A stretch of 64,000 nucleotides of DNA from Pseudonocardia benzenivorans CB1190 (lineage in GTDB: Bacteria; Actinomycetota; Actinomycetes; Mycobacteriales; Pseudonocardiaceae). The position numbers were made by a program, and so were the translations under genes. Below, piece after piece: positions 28,123 to 36,449 of the stretch. How positions within the stretch are numbered: the first letter of the stretch is position 1; every line of letters begins with the position of its first letter. The notes beneath the pieces are model-generated. The model was not told the origin of the DNA and ran no database searches. It worked only from the letters and a program-made list of their open reading frames with translations. The DNA lies in the NCBI RefSeq assembly GCF_000196675.2, contig NC_015312.1, positions 3,286,001-3,350,000 of the forward strand, read 5' to 3'.

Positions 28123-29239
28123 TGCCCCAGCGCCGACCCGCGAGCCGGGCCAGGAAGGGCGCGATGAGCAGCATCAGCACCACCCGCAGCACCTGCATCG
28201 CCACCACGAACGTGACGTTGGTGCCCGCCGAGATCGCCGTCGCGAGGACGGCGTAGATCCCGCCGGGCGTCGTCGCGAGATAGCCCTCGAGCAGCGTCGC
28301 GCCGGTGAGGTGCGCGAGCACGACGCCCAGCGCCGCGCACGCTCCGATGATCACGACGATCAACCCGATCGCGAGCGGCAACACCCGCGCGACCGTGCGC
28401 AGGCTCTCCCGGGTGAAGCGGACGCCCGCCTGCCAGCCGATCACGGCATAGGCCACGTCGACGACCAGCGACGGTGGGGTCGACCCGAACGACCAGCCGG
28501 TCAGCGCGAGCACCAGCGCGACGACCATCGGCCCCAGCAGCGCGCCCGCCGGGACCCGGGTGAGCACCCCGAGCGGGACGCCCACCGCGCAGCAGAACGC
28601 GAGCACGCCGAGCCCGACGTACCAGGGCGCCGACGCGGCGGTGTCGCCGCCGGGAGCGCCGTGCCGGGCGCCGAACGCGAGCGCCGCGACGACCGGCATC
28701 GTCGCCGTCACCAGCCCCACCCGCAGGTACTGCACGACGGCGACGACCCGCTCGTCGCCGCCCAGCTCACGGCTGATCGCGACCAGGCCCGACGCCCCGC
28801 CCGCCGTGAGCGCAAGCATCCCGGTCAGCGGCGACACCCCGCGCTGCACGCCCAGCAGCAACCCGGCGCCCATGCTCGCGAGCAGCGTCGCGAGGCCGAT
28901 GCCGAGGACCGGCAGCCAGTCGCGCGCGACCGCGGCCAGCGTGTCGCTCTGGGCGATCAACCCGATCACCACGCCGATGACGGCCTGCGCGCCCGTCGTC
29001 GCGGGCTGCGGGACCGCCCGCGGGGCCCGCCCCAGCAGCGCCAGCACCGTCCCGACGAGCAGGCCCGCGAACAGCGCGGGCGAGGGCACCGACACCGCGC
29101 CGAGCCCGACGGTGACCGGGACGGTGAGGCCGACGATCAGCGCCCAGCGCCGCCACGCCACCGCGCGCACCCGCGCCCCGAGCGCCGGCCGGGGCGGCGC
29201 CGCGGCCCGGGCCGCTTCCTCCGGACAGACCGATCCCAC
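28106..29239 (-). CDS. AbrB-type (ammonia-monooxygenase-like) membrane protein
   Basis: 377 residues, about 10 hydrophobic segments, in two related halves. Markers are VPSPALFAGLLVGTVLALL, TGMLALTAGGASGLVAISRE and the matching LLEGYLATTPGGIYAVLATA. These GG-containing re-entrant motifs belong to the AbrB duplication family. Transport or regulatory function has not been established for most members. It converges with the BtuF-like gene and sits 91 bases from the divergent ABC exporter gene. Confidence 0.75.
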   Translation of the reverse strand: MGSVCPEEAARAAAPPRPALGARVRAVAWRRWALIVGLTVPVTVGLGAVSVPSPALFAGLLVGTVLALLGRAPRAVPQPATTGAQAVIGVVIGLIAQSDTLAAVARDWLPVLGIGLATLLASMGAGLLLGVQRGVSPLTGMLALTAGGASGLVAISRELGGDERVVAVVQYLRVGLVTATMPVVAALAFGARHGAPGGDTAASAPWYVGLGVLAFCCAVGVPLGVLTRVPAGALLGPMVVALVLALTGWSFGSTPPSLVVDVAYAVIGWQAGVRFTRESLRTVARVLPLAIGLIVVIIGACAALGVVLAHLTGATLLEGYLATTPGGIYAVLATAISAGTNVTFVVAMQVLRVVLMLLIAPFLARLAGRRWGTTGRD

Positions 29240-29330
29240 GCACCGACCCTGTCACGCGCGACCCGCTGTGGCGCCTGGCAGGCTGGGCCGGCCGGTCGGC
29301 GTGTGGCCGGTTTCACCGAGGGGGCGCGAT

Positions 29331-31244
29331 GTGACCGGGGCGAACGACGCAGGCGTGACGGTGGGGACGAGCCCCGCGGGCGACCGGATCGGGCGCCGGG
29401 TGTGGGCGCTGTTCGGGCCGCACCGGTGGGCGCTCGCGGGAATCCTCACGGCGGTGCTCGTCTCGAGCGGGCTGGGCATCGTCACGCCGTTCCTGACGCA
29501 GGCGACGTTCGACAAGGCCCTGTTCCCGCCGGACCACGTCGTCGACATCCCCCTGCTCGGGTGGCTGGTGGCCGGGATGGTCGCGATCCCGGTCGTCTCC
29601 GCGCTGATCGGGGTGTGGCAGACGTGGCAGACGACGCTGCTCGGCAACCGCGTCATGGCCGACCTGCGCGGCCGGCTCTTCGAGCACCTGCAGCGCATGG
29701 ACCTCGCGTTCTTCACCGCCACCCGGACGGGCGCGATCCAGTCCCGGCTGGCCAACGACGTCGGCGGCGTGCAGAGCGTGCTCACCGAGACGGCGACGTC
29801 GATCCTGGGCAACGTCGTCACCGTCGTCGCGGCACTGGTGGCGATGCTGCTGCTGAGCTGGCAGCTGACGCTGGTCGCGGTCGCGCTGGTGCCGGTCTTC
29901 GTGCTGCTGCAGGTCCGCGTCGGACGGGTCCGCCGCAGGCTGGCCGGCCGGACCCAGGAGTCGCTCTCGGACATGACGGCGATCACCGAGGAGGCGCTGT
30001 CGGTGTCGGGGGTCCTGCTGGCCAAGGTGTTCAACCGGCAGGCCGACGAGGTGCGCCGCTACCGCGAGGAGAACGCCAACCAGGTCGGGCTGCAGGTACG
30101 CCAGGCCATGACGGGACAGACGTTCTTCGCGGTCGTGCAGACGTTCCTCGGCGTCACGCCCGCGCTGGTCTACCTGGTCACGGGCCTGCTGATCGCCGCG
30201 GGCGGCGGGCTGAGCGCGGGCACCGTCGTCGCGTTCACGACGTTGCAGACCCGGCTGCTCTTCCCGACGGTCAACCTGCTGCGGGTGTCGCTGGACGTGC
30301 AGACCTCGCTCGCGCTGTTCGGGCGCATCTTCTCCTACCTGGACCTGCGGCCGCGGATCGTCGACGCCCCCGGCGCGCGGGTCCTCGACCCGACGGCGGT
30401 GCGGGGTGCGGTGACGCTGCGCGACGTCTGGTTCAGCTACCCGCTCGCCGACCGCGACGACCCCACGCCGCCCGGGACCCCGGTGCGGCCGTGGGCGCTG
30501 CGCGGGGTCAGCGCGCAGCTGGCACCGGGCACGCTCACCGCGATCGTCGGACCCAGCGGCTCGGGCAAGACGACGATGTCGTACCTGATCCCGCGGCTCT
30601 ACGACGTCGACCGCGGCGCGGTGCTGCTCGACGGCCAGGACGTCCGGGAGCTGACCCAGGCGTCGGTGCGCGCGGCCGTCGGCATGGTCACCCAGGACAC
30701 CCATCTGCTGCACGCGACGATCGCCGCGAACCTGCGCTATGCCGCGCCGGACGCGACCGACGCCGAGCTCGAGGCCGCCGCCCGCGCCGCCAACATCCAC
30801 GACCGGATCGCGAGCTTCCCCGACGGCTACGACACCGTCGTCGGCGAGCGTGGCTACCGGCTCTCCGGCGGCGAGCAGCAGCGCCTCGCCATCGCCCGGG
30901 TGCTGCTGAAGGACCCGCCCGTGCTGATCCTCGACGAGGCCACCAGCGCACTGGACACCGCGAGCGAGCGGCTCGTGCAGCAGGCGCTGGAGACCGCGAC
31001 GCAGGCCCGCACCACGATCGCGATCGCCCACCGGCTCTCGACGATCCTGGGTGCCGACCAGATCCTCGTCGTCGACGGTGGGGAGATCGTCGAGCGCGGG
31101 ACGCACGAGGACCTCCTCGCGCGCGGTGGCCTCTACGCGCGGCTCTACACCGAGCAGTTCGCCGACGGGAAGGTCGAGGTCCGGTGCGGCAACGGCGTCG
31201 TCTTCCGCGACGGCCACACCCTGCTCGACCCGTCCCCGAGCTGA
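29331..31244 (+). CDS. ABC exporter (fused permease-ATPase)
   Basis: 637 residues from a GTG at 29331. A type IV exporter membrane domain with six segments (about residues 25-330) precedes the nucleotide-binding domain. Walker A GPSGSGKTT is at about 407-415, the signature is LSGGEQQR, Walker B is VLILDEATSALD and the switch His is in IAHRLST. It is a half-transporter that probably works as a homodimer exporting lipid, drug or peptide. No partner gene is adjacent. The region between this gene and the next contains an imperfect GC-rich hairpin at about 31263-31293. Confidence 0.88.
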   Translation: MTGANDAGVTVGTSPAGDRIGRRVWALFGPHRWALAGILTAVLVSSGLGIVTPFLTQATFDKALFPPDHVVDIPLLGWLVAGMVAIPVVSALIGVWQTWQTTLLGNRVMADLRGRLFEHLQRMDLAFFTATRTGAIQSRLANDVGGVQSVLTETATSILGNVVTVVAALVAMLLLSWQLTLVAVALVPVFVLLQVRVGRVRRRLAGRTQESLSDMTAITEEALSVSGVLLAKVFNRQADEVRRYREENANQVGLQVRQAMTGQTFFAVVQTFLGVTPALVYLVTGLLIAAGGGLSAGTVVAFTTLQTRLLFPTVNLLRVSLDVQTSLALFGRIFSYLDLRPRIVDAPGARVLDPTAVRGAVTLRDVWFSYPLADRDDPTPPGTPVRPWALRGVSAQLAPGTLTAIVGPSGSGKTTMSYLIPRLYDVDRGAVLLDGQDVRELTQASVRAAVGMVTQDTHLLHATIAANLRYAAPDATDAELEAAARAANIHDRIASFPDGYDTVVGERGYRLSGGEQQRLAIARVLLKDPPVLILDEATSALDTASERLVQQALETATQARTTIAIAHRLSTILGADQILVVDGGEIVERGTHEDLLARGGLYARLYTEQFADGKVEVRCGNGVVFRDGHTLLDPSPS

Positions 31245-31322
31245 CCGGCGGTCCCCGGATCAAGTGCCGCCGACGCCTGCGTCGTCGCCGGCACCGGATC
31301 CGCCGCGGCGACGAGGACCGCG

Positions 31323-32243
31323 TCAGCCGGACAGGTCCTCGACGCGGGCGCGGGCGCGTTCGACCTCGGCCGCCGCGGTCCGCAGCCGGCTCGACGAGTC
31401 GCGCAGCGTCGCCGCCGCGGACCGTTCGGCCTCGGTGGCGTCGCGCTGCGCGGCGCGGGCCTGCTCCAGCTCGGCGACCAGGTCGGCGACGCGGTCCTTG
31501 GCCTCGGTGAGGCGACGGGCCGCGTCGTCGTGCTCGTCGCGGTCGACCTGCTCGCGTTCGCGGGCCTCCGACTCGGCGGCGACGGCGTCGTCGAGGGAGC
31601 GCCGCGCGTCGGCGAGCTCGCGGGCCCGGCGTTCGGCCTGCTCGTCGCGCGCGACCTCGTCCTGCCCGGCCTCGTCGCCGTCGGCCGGCGCCGGTTCGTC
31701 GGCCGGTGCGGGGCGACGCGGTGCCGGCCGTGGTTCGGCGCCGGCGAGGGCGTCGGGCCCGAACCCCGAGTAGCTGACGGTGCGGTGCAGCCGCCCGGAC
31801 CGGACCTGGTCGGCGATACCGGGGTCGGCGAGGGCCGCGTCGAGGATGCCGCGCAGGTCGCGCTCGGTGCTCTCGGCCACGCGGTGCCCGTCGCGACCGG
31901 CCAGCGCCCTGGCCTCCCTGGCCATCGCGGCGACGAGCTTGCCGCGCTGCGCCGACAACGTCCGCAGCGCGGCCCCGTCGAGCGTGCGCTGGGCGTCGGT
32001 GAGGTCGGAGGCGAGCGAGAGGAGCCCGTCGAGCTGCTGGGCGCGCTCGCGGGCGAGCAGGTTCGCCAGCCACGCGGCCTGGGTGGGCCGGCGCAGCCTG
32101 CCGATCGCCTTCGCGGCCTCGCGGTCGCCGGCCTCGCGTGCCGCGGCGACGAGCTCGTCGCGGACCGGGACGAAGTCGTCCGGTGGGACGCCGTACAGCT
32201 CCTCGGCCGCGGCTTCCACCCGATCGGGGTCCTCGTTGCTCAT
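31323..32243 (-). CDS. Coiled-coil protein of unknown function
   Basis: 306 residues from ATG 32243. I do not recognise a named family. Residues 1-130 form a helical region with RRPTQAAWLANLLARERAQQ. Residues 165-200 are Pro/Ala/Asp-rich, and from about 200 to the end the sequence is a long charged coiled coil (RRLTEAKDRVADLVAELEQA). There is no signal or membrane segment. It is divergent from the membrane-protein gene at 32360, with a CRP-like site in between. Confidence 0.65.
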   Translation of the reverse strand: MSNEDPDRVEAAAEELYGVPPDDFVPVRDELVAAAREAGDREAAKAIGRLRRPTQAAWLANLLARERAQQLDGLLSLASDLTDAQRTLDGAALRTLSAQRGKLVAAMAREARALAGRDGHRVAESTERDLRGILDAALADPGIADQVRSGRLHRTVSYSGFGPDALAGAEPRPAPRRPAPADEPAPADGDEAGQDEVARDEQAERRARELADARRSLDDAVAAESEAREREQVDRDEHDDAARRLTEAKDRVADLVAELEQARAAQRDATEAERSAAATLRDSSSRLRTAAAEVERARARVEDLSG

Positions 32244-32290
32244 TGTGGTGCATCCAGCTGGAGCACTGCGCGCCTCCAGGTACCATCGAG

Positions 32291-32306
32291 TGTGACAGAC
32301 ATCACA
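32291..32306. promoter_or_regulatory. CRP/GlxR-like site TGTGA-N6-TCACA
   Basis: TGTGACAGACATCACA matches the full TGTGA-N6-TCACA consensus of cAMP-receptor-type regulators with no mismatch. It lies between divergent genes, 47 bases before the coiled-coil gene start (32243) and 53 bases before the membrane-protein start (32360), a position suitable to control either. No crp gene is in the window. Confidence 0.6.
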
Positions 32307-32359
32307 GCATCGAACCGTATGAACGGGTTGTGACGGGCAGCGTCCGGGCACTCGGACGC

Positions 32360-33061
32360 ATGGACACGACCCTCATCGTAGTGATCATCGTCGTGGTGGT
32401 GGTCCTCGTCGCGATCGGCGTGGCGGCCTACCTGGTCGGCGCCCGGCGGCGCAGCGCACGGTTGCGTGAGCACTTCGGACCGGAGTACGAGCGCACCCTC
32501 GCCGAGACCGACGACCCGAAGGCGGCCGAGCGGCGCCTCGCCGAGCGCGAGAAGCGGCACCGCAGCCTCGACCTGCGCCCGCTCGGCGAGCACGAGCGCG
32601 CCGAGTTCCAGAACCGCTGGCTCGGGGTGCAGAGCGGGTTCGTCGACGACCCGGACCGCGCGGTCGAGCGCGCCGACGGTTTCGTCACCGAGGTCATGAG
32701 CGCGCGCGGCTACCCCGTCGCCGACTTCGACCGCCGCGCCGAGGACGTCTCGGTCGAGCACCCGATCGTCGTCCAGCGCTACCGCGAGGCCCGCGAGATC
32801 TCGAGGCGCAACGCCCGCGGCGGCGTCGACACGGAGGAGCTGCGCCGGGCAGTGACGTCCTACCGCGCGCTGGTCGAGGCGCTGCTCGACGAGAGCGATG
32901 ACGGCCGCCGTGGCGCCGGTCGCAACGGCGACCGCGGGAACCGCGCCGCGGAGGCCGGCGACCGCGTCGACGGCCACCGGACCGACGGCCACCGGGTCGA
33001 CGGCCACGGGGTCGACGGCCACCGGGCTGGGGACCGCCGGACCGAGGAGACGACCCGATGA
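32360..33061 (+). CDS. Membrane-anchored protein with low-complexity tail (paralogue of next gene)
   Basis: 233 residues. An N-terminal membrane segment (LIVVIIVVVVVLVAIGVAAY, about residues 4-28) is followed by a charged region. A helical domain then contains FQNRWLGVQSGFVDDPDRAV. From about residue 180 the tail is made of His/Asp/Gly/Arg repeats of the form VDGHR-TDGHR-VDGHG. The middle domain matches the C-terminal domain of the next gene. The stop overlaps the next start (ATGA), so the two are translated together. Function is unknown. Confidence 0.75.
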   Translation: MDTTLIVVIIVVVVVLVAIGVAAYLVGARRRSARLREHFGPEYERTLAETDDPKAAERRLAEREKRHRSLDLRPLGEHERAEFQNRWLGVQSGFVDDPDRAVERADGFVTEVMSARGYPVADFDRRAEDVSVEHPIVVQRYREAREISRRNARGGVDTEELRRAVTSYRALVEALLDESDDGRRGAGRNGDRGNRAAEAGDRVDGHRTDGHRVDGHGVDGHRAGDRRTEETTR

Positions 33062-33849
33062 CCCGCGCCGACGAGCACGACGCGCGGCACGCGACCCACG
33101 GGGAGGACGACATGGAGCACCGCACCGACGACCGTGCCGACGCCCGGCACGACGGGCGCATGCAGGACCGCATGGCGGACGGCATGCAGGACCGGGTCGA
33201 CGACCGGCACGCCGACCGTGGCGACCCCGTCGACGACCGGGCCGGTACCGACCGCGACGGCGGGACCTGGGGTGACGGAACCCGCAGCGAGGATCCCGGG
33301 GCGACCCGCGACGGCTGGGGCACACCGCCGGCCGAGCACGACGGAACCCGGGACACGACCGCGGGAGGCAGCCGCGCCGAGGCGATGCGGAGCGACGCCC
33401 GGGAGCACCACGGCGCGGACGGGCCTCAGAGGGACGGCTACGGCGGGGACGGCTACGGCGGGGCCGGGTACGGCCAGGGCGAGCCGGACGGCGTTCCGGC
33501 CGGCCACGACCGCGGCGCGCCCGGGGGAGCCCCCGCGGGAGCCGGCGGCGGACTCACCCGCCGCGACGTCGGGGACGACGACCCCAACCGGCTCGTGCCC
33601 GCCCGGCGTGCCGCCGACTACCAGCAGCGCTGGGAGTCGCTCAAGGCCCACTTCGTCGACGAGCCGCGCACCGCGGTCCGCGGCGCGAACGAGCTCGTCG
33701 GCGAGGTGCTCGACGACATCGAGGCGATGTTCCGCCAGCAGCGCGGCGAGCTGGAGCGCGACCTGCACGACGACGCGGCGTCCACCGAGGACCTGCGCCT
33801 GGCGCTGGGCCGCTACCGCACGTTCTTCGACCGCCTGCTGTCGTTCTGA
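33058..33849 (+). CDS. Low-complexity protein with C-terminal helical domain (paralogue of preceding gene)
   Basis: 263 residues. Residues 1-170 are rich in Asp, Arg, His and Gly (for example DGYGGDGYGGAGYGQG) and look disordered. Residues 185-263 form a helical domain with YQQRWESLKAHFVDEPRTAV and TEDLRLALGRYRTFFDRLLS, which aligns with the middle domain of the preceding protein. There is no signal or membrane segment. The pair may interact through these domains, with the first anchored in the membrane. A perfect terminator hairpin follows 20 bases after the stop. Confidence 0.72.
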   Translation: MTRADEHDARHATHGEDDMEHRTDDRADARHDGRMQDRMADGMQDRVDDRHADRGDPVDDRAGTDRDGGTWGDGTRSEDPGATRDGWGTPPAEHDGTRDTTAGGSRAEAMRSDAREHHGADGPQRDGYGGDGYGGAGYGQGEPDGVPAGHDRGAPGGAPAGAGGGLTRRDVGDDDPNRLVPARRAADYQQRWESLKAHFVDEPRTAVRGANELVGEVLDDIEAMFRQQRGELERDLHDDAASTEDLRLALGRYRTFFDRLLSF

Positions 33850-33868
33850 CCGCCGGCGCCGCCCGTGA

Positions 33869-33911
33869 CACGGCGCGTCCCCCGCTCGCAGCGAGCGGGG
33901 GACGCGCCGTG
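33869..33911. terminator. Perfect 20-bp stem hairpin, bidirectional terminator
   Basis: CACGGCGCGTCCCCCGCTCG (33869-33888) pairs without mismatch with its complement at 33892-33911 around a CAG loop. It stands between convergent genes (stops at 33849 and 33929), so it can end transcription from both sides. Confidence 0.85.
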
Positions 33912-33928
33912 CCGGCCGTCCGGGGCCG

Positions 33929-34753
33929 TCAGGCCAGGGCGAGTGCGGCGTCGGGCTCGACGACGCGGAAGGTGAAGCTCTCCTCGAGGTAGAGGCTCAC
34001 GGTGTCGGCGTCGTGATGGCTGTATCCGATCGAGAGGTCCTGGCCGACGTCGAGCAGGAAGTCGCCGCCGCGGGTGCTGGCGACGATCGCCCCGGCCACC
34101 CCCGGCGCCCACACGATCGACCCGCCGAGGATGCGCGCCAGGTGGTCGAAGAGCAGGTAGCCGCCGTGCTCGGTGGTCTCGACGATGCGGGTGTAGCCCT
34201 CCGGACCGATCACCAGCGAGTACGGGCCCTCGATGCCGTTGCGGCGCAAGGTGTCGACGGCGCGGGCGACGATGCCGGGGTAGGCGTTGCAGTCCTCGCC
34301 GAGGGTCATCGCCGGGTAGGGGGAGGCTTCGCTGATCCCCGCGATGCCCGCCGCGGCCCAGCCGTGCAGGATCGTCCGGTTCTCGATCTCGGCCGCGAGC
34401 CGGGCGGCCCGGTCGAGGTCGTCGAACTCGGGGTCCGCGGCGCCGCGCTGGATGTCGTCGATCTCGGCGCGCGAGACGGTGAACGGCACGCGCACCTCGG
34501 CGAGGGGCAGCACGCGGCGGCGGCGGGTGCGCACGCCGTCGGGCGCGACGCCCTCGGGCGGGCCGAGCAGGTCCTCGGTGCGCCCGAGGCCGACGGCGGA
34601 GTGCTTCCAGCCGCCGGGGCCCTCGAAGTCGGCCAACCTGCGGCCGGCGAGCAGCGGGGTGAGCCGCTCGCGGGCCTCGTCGTCGATCTGGGACCACGCC
34701 TCGGCGGGGATGGGGGCGTGCCCCCGCAGGAGGTGGTCGGCGGGTGTCGTCAT
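33929..34753 (-). CDS. Family 1 encapsulin shell protein
   Basis: 274 residues with the HK97-like encapsulin signature. The N-terminus HLLRGHAPIPAEAWSQIDDE, then RRLADFEGPGGWKHSAVGLG and the late block GGYLLFDHLARILGGSIVWA, are typical. Copies self-assemble into a protein nanocompartment in the cytoplasm. The gene starts seven bases after the hemerythrin gene, whose product carries the matching loading peptide, so the two form a shell-cargo operon. Such systems are linked to oxidative or nitrosative stress and iron handling. The cargo, not the shell, decides the chemistry. Confidence 0.93.
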   Translation of the reverse strand: MTTPADHLLRGHAPIPAEAWSQIDDEARERLTPLLAGRRLADFEGPGGWKHSAVGLGRTEDLLGPPEGVAPDGVRTRRRRVLPLAEVRVPFTVSRAEIDDIQRGAADPEFDDLDRAARLAAEIENRTILHGWAAAGIAGISEASPYPAMTLGEDCNAYPGIVARAVDTLRRNGIEGPYSLVIGPEGYTRIVETTEHGGYLLFDHLARILGGSIVWAPGVAGAIVASTRGGDFLLDVGQDLSIGYSHHDADTVSLYLEESFTFRVVEPDAALALA

Positions 34754-34760
34754 GGACGGC

Positions 34761-35360
34761 TCACTTCCCCTTCAGGCTGCCGATGCCGAGCGAGCCGTCG
34801 AGCCGTGCGGTCTCGTCGGCGTCTCCGGCGCTGATCCTATTGCGATCCTCGACCTGTTCGACGTAGGTGGCGGGGTCCTTGTCGCCGACGTCGATCCCGC
34901 GTGCGTCGCGGTGGCGCTGGATGAACGCCCTGAACTGCCGGCCCAGCGCGTCGCGCAGGCCGGGGGCGGCGTGCAGCCGGAAGTCGGGGAGCCCCTCGTT
35001 CTCCTCCTCGGCCATGTGCTCGTCGTTGGCGTCGCGTGCCTGCTGGACGGCGTCCCACCACGCGTCGGTGCCGATCGGGTGGCGGGCGGCGGCGTGCACC
35101 CCGTCGCGGATGTCGTTGTGGTCGCCGATGGCGTCGAGCGTCTCGTCCTCGGCGTCGTTGCCGCCGCGGCGCAGCAGCTGCGGGTAGAAGATCTCCTCCT
35201 CGGCGACGGCGTGGACGTCGAGGTGGTCGGCCAGCGGCTGCCACACGTCGCGTAGGGCGGTGGGATCGACGGGGGTCGACCTGCGCAGCTCGTCGAGCGC
35301 GGCGAACTGGCGACGGAACCACTCGTGGTCGTCGAGTATCAGTTCGGTGATGTCGGGCAC
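34761..35360 (-). CDS. Hemerythrin-domain encapsulin cargo protein
   Basis: 199 residues. A four-helix hemerythrin-like domain has candidate di-iron ligands His12, His46, His50, Glu54 or Glu55, His81, His115 and Glu119 (DHEW, DHLDVHAVAEEE, GDHND, DEHMAEEE). The C-terminus ends GSLGIGSLKGK. LGIGSLKG is the encapsulin cargo-loading peptide, connected by a flexible linker from about residue 165. The protein is therefore packed inside the shell encoded next to it and may bind oxygen, nitric oxide or peroxide. It is the first gene of the two-gene operon. Confidence 0.92.
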   Translation of the reverse strand: MPDITELILDDHEWFRRQFAALDELRRSTPVDPTALRDVWQPLADHLDVHAVAEEEIFYPQLLRRGGNDAEDETLDAIGDHNDIRDGVHAAARHPIGTDAWWDAVQQARDANDEHMAEEENEGLPDFRLHAAPGLRDALGRQFRAFIQRHRDARGIDVGDKDPATYVEQVEDRNRISAGDADETARLDGSLGIGSLKGK

Positions 35361-35406
35361 GGTCGGGACGCTACGCGGGAATCACGGGCGCGTCCTGACG
35401 AGACGG

Positions 35407-36168
35407 TCACGTCCGTCCTTTCCGGGCCCGCCGTGCCACGTGCACGCCGGGGTGGCGCAGCGGCAGCGCGAAGGGGTCCCACGGCCGCATCCGGCTCGCC
35501 GAGGGCGCGAGCACGACGTCGCCCGCGAGCCGGGCGGGGTGGGGGAGCGGCGCACCGGCCTCGTGGGCGGCGAGCAGGTCGTGCATCCGCTGCCCGACGC
35601 GGCGGTAGAAGTCGAGCTGCGTACGCCGGCCGAACACCTGGAACCCCGTGCGCAGCACCGGGTTCTCGATCGGTGCGCGGCGCGAGTAGGCGTCGAGGCG
35701 GAAGCAGACGACGCCCGTCGTCAGGTCCTTGACGACCTCGTAGGTCAGCTTGCCCTGCTCGAGGTGGCCGTCGAGGGTCTGGTAGGTCCAGCCCCACACC
35801 CGCTGCGGGCCGTCGGGGCACTCGCGGGTGCCGTCGACGACCGCCGTGACCCGCACCCCCAGGTAGAACCGCAGGAACAGGAACCGGCCCTCGAGCAGCA
35901 TGTTCCGGCCGAGGAGCTCGTCGGCGGGCCGGAACACCCCGCGGATAAGCCGGTGGTCGGAGAACTCGTAGTCGCGCACCAGCACGCAGGCCGATTCGAA
36001 GATCCCGCCCGGCACCGGGTCGCCCGGGGGTTCGGTGCCCAGCTGCGCGGAGGCGACGTCGACGTGCCAGTCCGGGTCGTCGGGGCCACGGGGGGCCTCG
36101 GACTCGTCGTAGTTGACCGCCAGCTCCGCGAGCCGGTCGAGCTCGGTGACCAGGCCGCGGGCGTTCAT
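35407..36168 (-). CDS. DUF1990-like protein
   Basis: 253 residues from ATG 36168. The blocks RGVFRPADELLGRNMLLEGR, RVWGWTYQTLDGHLEQGKL and CFRLDAYSRRAPIENPVLR resemble the DUF1990 family of small beta-rich proteins. No catalytic role is known. Its start overlaps the stop of the small membrane-protein gene upstream (ATGA), so they are translated together. A second DUF1990-like gene lies divergently at 36450. Confidence 0.65.
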   Translation of the reverse strand: MNARGLVTELDRLAELAVNYDESEAPRGPDDPDWHVDVASAQLGTEPPGDPVPGGIFESACVLVRDYEFSDHRLIRGVFRPADELLGRNMLLEGRFLFLRFYLGVRVTAVVDGTRECPDGPQRVWGWTYQTLDGHLEQGKLTYEVVKDLTTGVVCFRLDAYSRRAPIENPVLRTGFQVFGRRTQLDFYRRVGQRMHDLLAAHEAGAPLPHPARLAGDVVLAPSASRMRPWDPFALPLRHPGVHVARRARKGRT

Positions 36169-36443
36169 GCCCGGCGCCCGCGGAGCGGTGTCCGCTCCTC
36201 GTGCCGGCGCACCGACTCCCCGATCAGCCAGAACATGGGTGGCCAGAGCCCGACGAACAGCGCGCGGCGCTCGGCGTTGCCGCGCTCGTCCTGGTCGACG
36301 GTCTTCGCGCGCAGCCACAGCCCGATGCACAGCGCGATCGACCCGAGCGAGGTCGTCTGCAGGTGCAGGGCCCGGATCCCCATGCGGTGGAGCAGTCGTC
36401 CGACGGTCACGACGAGCACGTTCCCCGGGAGCCGTGTTCTCAT
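36165..36443 (-). CDS. Small membrane protein of unknown function
   Basis: 92 residues from ATG 36443. Two hydrophobic stretches (about 31-43 with GSIALCIGLWLRA, and 62-74 with FVGLWPPMFWLIG) suggest a two-segment membrane protein with charged tails. It overlaps the downstream DUF1990-like gene by four bases and starts only six bases from the divergent gene at 36450. I do not recognise the family. Confidence 0.6.
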   Translation of the reverse strand: MRTRLPGNVLVVTVGRLLHRMGIRALHLQTTSLGSIALCIGLWLRAKTVDQDERGNAERRALFVGLWPPMFWLIGESVRRHEERTPLRGRRA

Positions 36444-36449
36444 GCGGAC

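Noticed and set aside
27917..31510. Long plus-strand frame running through the AbrB-type and ABC exporter genes
   Set aside because: It is out of frame with recognised genes and Arg/Pro-rich, without motifs. A shadow frame.
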